Positions 28,470 through 36,004 of a stretch of DNA of 64,000 bases are shown here, piece by piece. The stretch lies in the NCBI RefSeq assembly GCF_900116445.1, contig NZ_FPBH01000011.1, positions 62,001-126,000 of the forward strand, given 5' to 3'. A model generated the notes under the pieces. The model worked only from the letters and a program-made list of their open reading frames with translations. It was not told the origin of the DNA and made no database searches. The DNA is from Paraburkholderia aspalathi. Lineage in GTDB: Bacteria; Pseudomonadota; Gammaproteobacteria; Burkholderiales; Burkholderiaceae. The translations under genes were made by a program, and so were the position numbers. The number at the start of each line of letters is the position of its first letter. Position 1 is the stretch's first letter.

Positions 28470-29497
28470 TGTGTAACTCCTTCAGATGCGGTCACGCGCC
28501 TGCGGACCAAAGTTTTCGAAATGCCGTTCGCCCATGCCCAACGGAAGAGCATCACGGCAAGCAGGAAGACACCCCACAACGCAGTCGCCAGGTGTTGGTT
28601 GGCACCGAGCAAATTGAGACCTGAAGCGATAACCTGCAGAATTACAAGTGCAATCACGACCGGGACCACGCGGCCAAAGCCGCCGAATGGATCGACGCGG
28701 CCCAGGAAGCACGCAAGCACGGAGATGAGCAGAAAGGCCTCTCCATGACCAACGCGAACCGAGTTGAACTGGGCCGCCATCACCACGCCAGCGACGCCGC
28801 ACATCAGCCCCGACAGCATGTAGATTCGGGTGACGGCGCGTGTCGTCGCGATGCCGGAATATCGCGTTGCTTCCAGATTTGAACCAATCATGCGTGTGGC
28901 GAAACCTAGCCGCGACCGTGTCATGACAACGTGCCAAAGTAATGCGCAGCCGAGAAAAATCAGAAGGGGAATCGGTACGCCGAGGAAGACGCCGTTGCCC
29001 ATTTCGCGCACAAACGGCGGAAACCCGGAGATGTCGCCCCCACGTGTGAGGAACTCCCCTAATCCGCGCAAGAAAATCATCATCGATAGAGACACGAGGA
29101 TTGGGCTTGCGCCGGTGCGCGCAATAACGGCACCCATCACCCAACCGGCCGCGGAGCCGGTGGCCAATGCGGCAGCTATGCCGAGGATGATGGCTGCGGC
29201 GCCGGCGTCCGCTCCGCCATACGTATGAAGTACCCACGCCATCGCCAACCCCGATATGTTCGCGGTGAAAGTCACCGCGAGATTGAAGCCACCGGAAATC
29301 AAGGGCATCAACATGGCCAGCGTAAAGAAGCCGAGTTCCGGCAACTGGAACGCTATCGACACGAATGTGCTCGCTGAGAAAAAACGGTCAGATGCAAAGC
29401 TCAGGACCGCGATGACCAGGAGCAGAAACCCAAGCAACCCGGCGACGTCTGCCGGTACGAGCGGCGCGGCCGCGCGTTGAGATGAGGAGATTTTCAT
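28466..29497 (-). CDS. Sugar ABC transporter permease (RbsC-like)
   Basis: 343 residues, multiple transmembrane segments, BPD_transp_2 family. Contains VMGAVIARTGASPILVSLSMMIFLRGLGEF and YSGIATTRAVTRIYMLSGLMCGVAGVVMAAQ, where the EAA-like loop GVA-GVVMAAQF meets the ATPase. Second of two paralogous permeases, suggesting a heteromeric pore. It overlaps the first permease by 4 bp and the epimerase by 4 bp. Confidence 0.9.
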   Translation of the reverse strand: MKISSSQRAAAPLVPADVAGLLGFLLLVIAVLSFASDRFFSASTFVSIAFQLPELGFFTLAMLMPLISGGFNLAVTFTANISGLAMAWVLHTYGGADAGAAAIILGIAAALATGSAAGWVMGAVIARTGASPILVSLSMMIFLRGLGEFLTRGGDISGFPPFVREMGNGVFLGVPIPLLIFLGCALLWHVVMTRSRLGFATRMIGSNLEATRYSGIATTRAVTRIYMLSGLMCGVAGVVMAAQFNSVRVGHGEAFLLISVLACFLGRVDPFGGFGRVVPVVIALVILQVIASGLNLLGANQHLATALWGVFLLAVMLFRWAWANGISKTLVRRRVTASEGVTQ

Positions 29498-30507
29498 GAC
29501 GGGGCCTTTACGCTTTGTGACGTGAATCGCGTTCCGACGAGTTTGGCGAAACCACCGCTCGACAACGTAATGGCGATAAGAATGATGGCTCCGATAATCA
29601 TCTTGAACGCATACGGCGAGATACCGAGCAAGTTCAGGCCGTTGGCGGTGATAGCGGTCAGGAGGATGCCAAGAATGGCGCCGAGGATTGTGCCGCGCCC
29701 ACCGCCTAACCTTGCACCACCGAGCACCACAGCAGCGAGCACATCCAGTTCACGGCCATAAAATGCGTTCGGAACGACTTCCTGCACGTAGTGGGCTTGC
29801 ATGAGTCCGGCAATCCCCGCCATCATGCCGAGCCAGCCAAAAGCGATGTAATGCATCGCACCTATGTTGACCCCCACGCGTCGCGCTGCCTCGGGGTTGT
29901 CGCCCATGGCGTAGAGCTGTCGGCCGGTTGTCGTGCGCCGTAGCAGAAACCATGTTGCTATGACCATGACGACCATCACGGCAACAGGCAGTGCGAGATT
30001 TGCATTACCACCCGCGGTGTTGAAATTGATAATGGAAACTCTGCTAGTCCACCAGTCCGGCAGATCGTAGATGGACACCCCGCCCGTGAGAAACATCAAT
30101 CCACCGAAAAACACGTTGAACGTGGCAATCGTCACGACAATCGAGACGATGCGAAATCTGTAGATAATCGTGGCGTTGATGGATCCAAGCACGAAGCCGA
30201 AGCAGGCAGAGACAATGAAGCCGAGCGCCCAGTTACCACCGCCGAGTCGCAACACTGTCAACGCAGTGAGGTACTGGACCACCGATGCGCCGACGGCGAA
30301 TGAGATATCAATGCCACCAGCAATCAGCACGACCAGTAGCCCGACTGCGAAAATGATGTTGACGGAACTCTGATTAAGCAGGTCGAACAGGTTTGGAAGC
30401 GTAAGGAATGTCGAGGTTGAAAGGCTAAGGCCAATCACCATGACGGCGATAACGAGAATCAGCAGAGCCTCAATCGAACCGATTCCGAGTTTGCGAAAAT
30501 CAGGCAT
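29494..30507 (-). CDS. Sugar ABC transporter permease (RbsC-like)
   Basis: 337 residues, BPD_transp_2 family. SSVNIIFAVGLLVVLIAGGIDISFAVGASV and the coupling-helix region GWLGMMAGIAGLMQAHYVQEVVPNAFYGRELDVLAAVVLGGARLGGGRGT are typical of monosaccharide permeases. It overlaps the ATPase gene by 8 bp and the second permease by 4 bp, forming a tight operon. Confidence 0.92.
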   Translation of the reverse strand: MPDFRKLGIGSIEALLILVIAVMVIGLSLSTSTFLTLPNLFDLLNQSSVNIIFAVGLLVVLIAGGIDISFAVGASVVQYLTALTVLRLGGGNWALGFIVSACFGFVLGSINATIIYRFRIVSIVVTIATFNVFFGGLMFLTGGVSIYDLPDWWTSRVSIINFNTAGGNANLALPVAVMVVMVIATWFLLRRTTTGRQLYAMGDNPEAARRVGVNIGAMHYIAFGWLGMMAGIAGLMQAHYVQEVVPNAFYGRELDVLAAVVLGGARLGGGRGTILGAILGILLTAITANGLNLLGISPYAFKMIIGAIILIAITLSSGGFAKLVGTRFTSQSVKAPS

Positions 30508-32068
30508 GGACGTCTCGCTCGATTTGTTCCATCGTTGTCGTTCCCGGCACGTACTCTTTGACGATGCGACCTTCGCGCATATGCAGAATTCGGTCGGAAT
30601 TGAAGTAGACCTCCGGAATTTCGTCCGATATCAGCAAGATGGCCATACCCTCAGCAGCGAGCTTGTGGATGATGGCAAAGATGCCAGCACGGGCGCCGAC
30701 GTCGACGCCGACGGTGGGAGAATCCAGAATCAGAAGCTTCGGGTTTGTTGCCAACCACTTGGCGAGCACAATGCGCTGCTGATTCCCGCCGGACAGCGTT
30801 GAGACCGCGTCGTCCGGTTTCCCGATTTTCACGGCCAGTTGCTGAATCCAGTCTTGAATCAGCGCGTTTCGCTTTTTGGAAGCGATGAGATGGGTGCCGT
30901 CCAGAAGGTTGTCCAACACCGCCGCGACTGTGTTGTCTCCGATTGATTGCGGCTGCACAAGGCCGAGTTGAAGTCGGTCTTCGGATACGTAAGCTATCCC
31001 GGCCTGGATAGCGTCACGATTTGTTCGCAGCGAAATCTCTTTTCCGTCGAGCTGGATGGAACCCGCACCGGGGCGGGTCATTCCGAAAAGCGACAATGCG
31101 ACTTCTGTTCTTCCTGCGCCAAGGCGTCCCGTGACGCCAAGAATCTCGCCTCGTCGCACTTTGAACGACACGTCATGGTATTGACGGGCTCGTGACAACC
31201 CCTGTACCTCCAGCACAACCGGCGCTTTCGTCAGGTCTGTCGTGCGTACTTCATAGTCGAAAGTGCGGCCCGTCATCAATTCCGTGAGGCGGGTTTGCGT
31301 CATCCCTTCGGTGGGAAAGGTGCCGACGTACTGTCCATCGCGGAAAACGGTCACGCGAGTGCAGACGTCCAGCACTTCAGCGAGGCGATGGCTGACGAAC
31401 ACCACGGCAATTCCGTCCGCAGAAAGTCGCCGGACAATTTTCAGCAGAGCTTCGGTCTCAGCATGACTGAGCGAGGCAGTCGGCTCGTCCATGAAGACAA
31501 GACGTGCGTCGCGAACAAGCGCTCTGGCGATTGCCACGACCTGGCGCTGGGCGATTGATAGCGAGCGAACAGAACGGTTGAGGTCGATGGAGACTCCGAG
31601 CCGCTCGAGAATCCGGCGTGCCGCCTCCTTCATCTTTCCATATCTGACGATACGCGGACGAGACCCCAGGTTCTGCTCGAAAGCAATGTTTTCCGCGACG
31701 GTCATTTCGGGGAAAAGCGCAAGGTCTTGCCAGATGACCTGAATGCCGAGGTCACGGGCCCTGGCCGGGTCGAGTCCTTCGATTGACTCACCGTCCATGA
31801 GCATCACCGCGCCAGGTTCCGGCTGATAGACCCCACTGATAATCTTGATGATGGTGCTCTTGCCGCAGCCATTCTCGCCCGCAAGGCAGAGAACTTCTCC
31901 GGGCATGATGTCGAACTTCACGGCCCGCAGCGCCTTAACACCGCCGAAGATTTTCGAAATGTTCTCGAGTTTAAGCAGAGGCATGCGGTCGGTGTCGAGC
32001 GCGCCCGCTGCCGTATGCGCATCACCTCGTTGAGAACGGTGGACGTTGATGGAAGCTGGTTGACTCAT
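30500..32068 (-). CDS. Sugar ABC transporter ATPase (two NBD, RbsA/MglA type)
   Basis: 522 residues with two fused ATPase domains. First Walker A GENGCGKST, signature LSIAQRQVVAIARAL (the LSGGQ serine motif is a LSIAQ variant usual for the family) and DEPTASLS Walker B. The second has the degenerate P-loop GRLGAGRTEVALS, with signature LSGGNQQRIVLAKWLA. ATG 32068 has GGAG 8 bp upstream. It energises sugar uptake with the two permeases and the binding protein. Confidence 0.92.
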   Translation of the reverse strand: MSQPASINVHRSQRGDAHTAAGALDTDRMPLLKLENISKIFGGVKALRAVKFDIMPGEVLCLAGENGCGKSTIIKIISGVYQPEPGAVMLMDGESIEGLDPARARDLGIQVIWQDLALFPEMTVAENIAFEQNLGSRPRIVRYGKMKEAARRILERLGVSIDLNRSVRSLSIAQRQVVAIARALVRDARLVFMDEPTASLSHAETEALLKIVRRLSADGIAVVFVSHRLAEVLDVCTRVTVFRDGQYVGTFPTEGMTQTRLTELMTGRTFDYEVRTTDLTKAPVVLEVQGLSRARQYHDVSFKVRRGEILGVTGRLGAGRTEVALSLFGMTRPGAGSIQLDGKEISLRTNRDAIQAGIAYVSEDRLQLGLVQPQSIGDNTVAAVLDNLLDGTHLIASKKRNALIQDWIQQLAVKIGKPDDAVSTLSGGNQQRIVLAKWLATNPKLLILDSPTVGVDVGARAGIFAIIHKLAAEGMAILLISDEIPEVYFNSDRILHMREGRIVKEYVPGTTTMEQIERDVHA

Positions 32069-32133
32069 GGAAACGCTCCGATGGTACTTGCACATGACTG
32101 GCTGGCGACCAGATGTGTCGTACCGTTAACTTC

Positions 32134-32165
32134 CGGGTGAGCAGCGCTACACCGGCGCTCACCCG
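32134..32165 (-). other. Hairpin between binding-protein and ATPase genes
   Basis: Stem CGGGTGAGC / GCTCACCCG (9 bp) with a 14-nt loop, in the gap between the binding-protein stop (32185) and the ATPase start (32068). No T-run. Such structures often stabilise the abundant binding-protein mRNA; that role is inferred. Confidence 0.5.
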
Positions 32166-32184
32166 TTCGGCAAAAGGATTGCGG

Positions 32185-33177
32185 TCAGAGGCCCATCTTC
32201 GCGAGGTCGTCAACGGTTTTGGCGTTGAGGTCCACCAGTTGGTCGACAATCAGGTTATGACCGTCGGGATGAACAACACCCAGACCCGGGATATTCGTGC
32301 CGTCCTTAATCGGCTGCCCCTTTACGAGCATCGTGCCCAGCGTCACAAACACTTCACCGGCGACTTCCGGATTCCACATGTACCCGCCGCTCAACACGCC
32401 ATCGTGGACGAGTTTTCGGCCCTGTCCAGGCGAGAACGGCCCAAGAACCAGGACCTTTCCTTTCGCCTGCTGCTCCGCGACTGCGCGAGCTGCCCCAATC
32501 GGGCCCTGACTGCCGAACGCAAGGATGCCCTTCAAGTTAGGATGAGCGCGCATCAGGTCAAGCGCAGTTTTGCGCGACGCGTCCACGTCTTCAGCGACGC
32601 CGTAGCGGTCGCCGACGAGGGTCATCCCGGGAAAGTTGGCCTTGATGTAGGCGATTGCCGCATCCGCCCAGGCGTTATGGAGCGGCACTGTCAGCGAGCC
32701 GACGAAAACGGCGTATTCGCCCTTCCCGCCCAGCGCCTCACCAAGGCGTTTTCCGTAGGCTTCGCCGAAACCTTTGGACGAGGCCAGCTCAAAGTCCCAG
32801 TCCACGTTCTGCTGCTTCGGGGACTCGTGGGTGATGACCTTGATACCGGCGGCTCTGGCGCGCTGAAGAACGGGTTCCAAAACCTGTGCGTCGTTCGGCA
32901 CGACGCCAATGACGTCTACGTGCTGCGCAATCAGGTCCTCGATTGCTCGTACCTGCAGCGCAGGGTCTGCGCTCGTTGGTCCGACCATGAATGCCTTGAC
33001 GCCGAGCTGGTCAGCGCGCTTCTTGATTCCCGCTTCCATGGCGTTGAACCATGGAATGCCGCCAATCTTCACAACAACACCGATTACCGGCTTGTCAGGC
33101 GAGGCCGAGGCAAAACTCGTCGTCAAAGCGAGCGCGACTGCGCCGGCACCCAAAGTGCGGATGATGTTCTTGAACAT
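32185..33177 (-). CDS. Periplasmic sugar-binding protein (ribose type)
   Basis: 330 residues from ATG 33177, which follows the excellent site GGAGGAGAC. Signal peptide MFKNIIRTLGAGAVALALTTSFASA precedes the mature protein SPDKPVIGVVVKIGG. Fold type I of the ribose/allose family. It is the first gene of the transport operon, divergent from the LacI regulator with twin operators between. It captures a monosaccharide in the periplasm; which one is unknown. Confidence 0.9.
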   Translation of the reverse strand: MFKNIIRTLGAGAVALALTTSFASASPDKPVIGVVVKIGGIPWFNAMEAGIKKRADQLGVKAFMVGPTSADPALQVRAIEDLIAQHVDVIGVVPNDAQVLEPVLQRARAAGIKVITHESPKQQNVDWDFELASSKGFGEAYGKRLGEALGGKGEYAVFVGSLTVPLHNAWADAAIAYIKANFPGMTLVGDRYGVAEDVDASRKTALDLMRAHPNLKGILAFGSQGPIGAARAVAEQQAKGKVLVLGPFSPGQGRKLVHDGVLSGGYMWNPEVAGEVFVTLGTMLVKGQPIKDGTNIPGLGVVHPDGHNLIVDQLVDLNAKTVDDLAKMGL

Positions 33178-33245
33178 GTCTCCTCCGGTAGACGCCTGGG
33201 CACGCAGACGCCCTAAATGAGTGATGAAAGGCCCGACTTCGTATT

Positions 33246-33306
33246 CTGCTAAAGTTGCTAAATCCATTTAGCAATTCGGGTGGGTGTATGCTGAATCTAT
33301 TTAGCA
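33246..33306. promoter_or_regulatory. Twin LacI-type operators of the sugar cluster
   Basis: Perfect inverted repeat TTGCTAAAT-CC-ATTTAGCAA at 33255-33274, and a second, TGCTGAAT-CT-ATTTAGCA (one mismatch) at 33289-33306. Centres are 33 bp apart, three helical turns. A further half site CTGCTAAAG begins at 33246. They lie between the divergent binding-protein and LacI genes, the ideal place for the neighbouring regulator. Confidence 0.8.
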
Positions 33307-33400
33307 GTTCGGTCGAGCCGTAAAAACCCTGGTGTTGGGTACTGTCGCGAAACGGCTACCTTTTCGGGACACAACGGCGCAATGCCCTCGGAGCAACTTG

Positions 33401-34456
33401 ATGGCAAGCAGCAATCCAGGACGCAAGTCCACGATTTATGACGTCGCAAAGGCGACAGGCTCCTCGACGGCTACGGTCAGCATGGTGTTGAACGGCAGTT
33501 GGGTCCGCTATCGAATCAAGGAGGAAACTGCGAACCGCATACTCGAAAGCGCCCGCCAGCTTGGGTATAACGTCAACATGAAAGCTCGAGGACTCAGGCT
33601 ATCGCGCTCGGGTCTAGTGGGTATGGTTCTTCCCCATTATCGGAACCGTTTTTTTGCGGGACTCGCCGAGACCTTCGAAGAGCAGGCGCGTAGTCGTGGC
33701 CTTTGTCCGATCGTTGTCGGCACCCAACGCGACCCTGCAGTCGAGGTGAGCGTTACTGAAACACTTCTATCGCAGCGGGTTGAGCTGCTATTTATCGCCG
33801 GCGTGCGCAACCCGACACCGCTGAACACGCTCTGTTCGGCTGCAGGCGTCCCTTCCATCAACTTGGACCTGCCAGGAGACGGTGCGCCGTCGGTCGTTTC
33901 CGATAACCGCAAAGGCGCTCAAACTATTACGGATGTGCTGATTGAAAAGCTGCTAGCACGGGGCGCGGCACCAGACGAGTTGGTCTTGCTAGGAGGTGTA
34001 GCGGATGAATATGCAACTGAAATGCGTATCGCAGGATTCAGAGATGCTTTCGAAGCTCGTCACATGACGCCTGCTGCAGATGCAATCGAGTGTTGTGGAT
34101 ATAACGCCGCTGCTGCCAAGCGCGTACTCTCAATTCGCTATGAAAAACTTGGGCGACTTCCAGCCGGTTTGCTGATGAATTCGATTACCGCGTTTGAAGG
34201 GGTGGTCCAGTTCACGTCAACGTTGTCGCCCGACGCGTGGAAGACTGCGGTTGTTGGCTGCTTCGACTGGGACCCATTCGCGGCAAACCTACCTTTCGAC
34301 GTGACCATGTTGAGGCAGGACGTGCAAGCAATCATCTCTGAAGCGTTCAAGTTGGCCGAAAACTATGACCCGACAGACCAGTCTCTGATTCTCGTGCCAA
34401 CAGTTCTGGGCAAGAAGTTTGAAGAAGCTGAGCAAACGAAGGAGTTTGACCGATAA
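33401..34456 (+). CDS. LacI-family transcriptional regulator
   Basis: 351 residues: N-terminal HTH (STIYDVAKATGSSTATVSMVLNG; ending with a hinge near GYNVNMKARGL) and a periplasmic-binding-like sensor domain (VGMVLPHYRNRFFAGLAETFEEQA, DWDPFAANLPFDVTMLRQDVQ). ATG 33401 was chosen from GGAG at good spacing; the frame starts at 33332. It is divergent from the sugar transport operon and very likely represses it and itself through the twin operators. Confidence 0.9.
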   Translation: MASSNPGRKSTIYDVAKATGSSTATVSMVLNGSWVRYRIKEETANRILESARQLGYNVNMKARGLRLSRSGLVGMVLPHYRNRFFAGLAETFEEQARSRGLCPIVVGTQRDPAVEVSVTETLLSQRVELLFIAGVRNPTPLNTLCSAAGVPSINLDLPGDGAPSVVSDNRKGAQTITDVLIEKLLARGAAPDELVLLGGVADEYATEMRIAGFRDAFEARHMTPAADAIECCGYNAAAAKRVLSIRYEKLGRLPAGLLMNSITAFEGVVQFTSTLSPDAWKTAVVGCFDWDPFAANLPFDVTMLRQDVQAIISEAFKLAENYDPTDQSLILVPTVLGKKFEEAEQTKEFDR

Positions 34457-34516
34457 CTACGGTCTAGAAATGGTTGCGGTCACAATCATCAGTCGTAGTT
34501 TCCGAAGCGAGACAAG

Positions 34517-35716
34517 ATGCAGACCAACTCCACGCCGCGCGCCAGCACGCTTAGCCAAATCCCACGTGGCATCTGGATGCTCGGCTTTGTCAGCATGTTC
34601 ATGGACATTTCTTCGGAAATCATTCACAGCCTTTTGCCGATGTTCCTGGTGACGAGTCTGGGCGCGAGCGCGATGATGGTGGGCTTGATTGAAGGCGTCG
34701 CGGAAGCGACTGCACCCATCGTGAAAATGTTCTCCGGCGCGCTCAGCGACTACCTTGGCAACCGGAAATGGCTCGCGGTCATCGGATACGGCATGGGTGC
34801 GTTGAGCAAACCGTTGTTTGCGCTCGCGCCAACAGCGGGCATCGTTCTGACGGCGCGCGTCGCGGACAGAATCGGGAAAGGTGTGCGGGGTGCGCCGCGC
34901 GACGCGCTCGTAGCTGATATCACGCCCGCTCACCTGCGTGGCGCCGCCTATGGTTTGCGACAGTCGCTCGACACGGTCGGCGCGTTTCTCGGGCCGTTGC
35001 TCGCCGTCGTGTTGATGTTGCTGTGGGCAGACAACTTTCGTCTCGTATTCTGGGTGGCTGTGATTCCAGGGCTCGTTGCGGTGTCGTTGCTGGTGTTCGG
35101 CATCAAGGAGCCAGCGCACCGTTCGGACGCGAAACGCGTCAACCCGATGAAGTTCGAAAGCCTGAAGAAGCTGAGCCGGCCGTACTGGTGGGTTGTATTC
35201 ATTGGCGCGGTGTTCACGCTCGCACGATTCAGCGAGGCATTCCTGGTTTTGCGCGCAATGCAGGGTGGCGTGCCGGTGGCGCTGGTGCCACTCGTCATGG
35301 TTGCGATGAACCTGGTGTATTCGACGTCTGCTTATCCATCTGGCAAGCTGGCCGATTCAATGAGCCACACGAAACTTCTGGCCATCGGGCTGGTGGTACT
35401 CATTGCATCGGATGTCGTACTTGCGCATGGCAACCACTGGCCGGTCGTACTGCTGGGTGTCGCGTTGTGGGGCCTGCATATGGGGCTCACCCAGGGCTTG
35501 CTGGCGACCATGGTCGCCTATACAGCACCACCGGACCTGAAAGGCACCGCGTTCGGTTTCTTCAATTTGATGAGCGGTCTGGCGATGCTTGTGGCGAGCG
35601 CCGTCGCAGGCGAATTGTGGGACCGTCTGGGGGCCGGCGCGACATTCTATGCGGGAGCGGGGTTCTGTTTGCTGACCCTGTGCGCTCTGGCTATCGGTGG
35701 AGGACTGCGCCGATAG
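34517..35716 (+). CDS. MFS transporter
   Basis: 399 residues, 12 transmembrane helices expected. Motif A-like ALSDYLGNRKWL and RVADRIGKGVRGAPRDALVADITP (a second conserved cytoplasmic loop) place it in the MFS_1 group with proteins annotated as drug or unknown-substrate transporters. It follows the LacI gene by 60 bp on the same strand and may be coregulated, but a sugar role is not shown by sequence. Confidence 0.85.
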   Translation: MQTNSTPRASTLSQIPRGIWMLGFVSMFMDISSEIIHSLLPMFLVTSLGASAMMVGLIEGVAEATAPIVKMFSGALSDYLGNRKWLAVIGYGMGALSKPLFALAPTAGIVLTARVADRIGKGVRGAPRDALVADITPAHLRGAAYGLRQSLDTVGAFLGPLLAVVLMLLWADNFRLVFWVAVIPGLVAVSLLVFGIKEPAHRSDAKRVNPMKFESLKKLSRPYWWVVFIGAVFTLARFSEAFLVLRAMQGGVPVALVPLVMVAMNLVYSTSAYPSGKLADSMSHTKLLAIGLVVLIASDVVLAHGNHWPVVLLGVALWGLHMGLTQGLLATMVAYTAPPDLKGTAFGFFNLMSGLAMLVASAVAGELWDRLGAGATFYAGAGFCLLTLCALAIGGGLRR

Positions 35717-35856
35717 CGCGCCTTCCAGGCTGAATACGATACCGAGGAAGTCGTCACAACCTTGATGGAAACAAGAAAGCAGTCCCCGCCCCTTGCCGAA
35801 ATTTTGTAAGGCAACCCAATACCGATTGAGTGCAAATCTGTAAATCCCGCACTCTA

Positions 35857-35887
35857 TAAAGGGCCGCCCAATGGGCGGTCCTTTTTT
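35857..35887 (+). terminator. Rho-independent terminator after MFS gene
   Basis: Stem GGGCCGCCC / GGGCGGTCC (one G-U pair) with a 3-nt AAT loop and a run of six T, 141 bp past the MFS stop. A second small hairpin, GAGTGC / GCACTC (from about 35828), precedes it. The long untranslated tail may form a 3'-derived small RNA. Confidence 0.75.
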
Positions 35888-36004
35888 GCGTCGCTATATA
35901 AAACAGGTGGCCTCGCACTCACCGCCTTGCACCAAAATCCGCGGACATCGTCTGTCCGTTAATGAATTCGCCACAACGCAGGACAACATTGATTGCGACT
36001 GCAT

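Noticed and set aside
35826..35890. tRNA-like 3' end before the terminator
   Set aside because: No acceptor stem partner or cloverleaf arms could be built around it.
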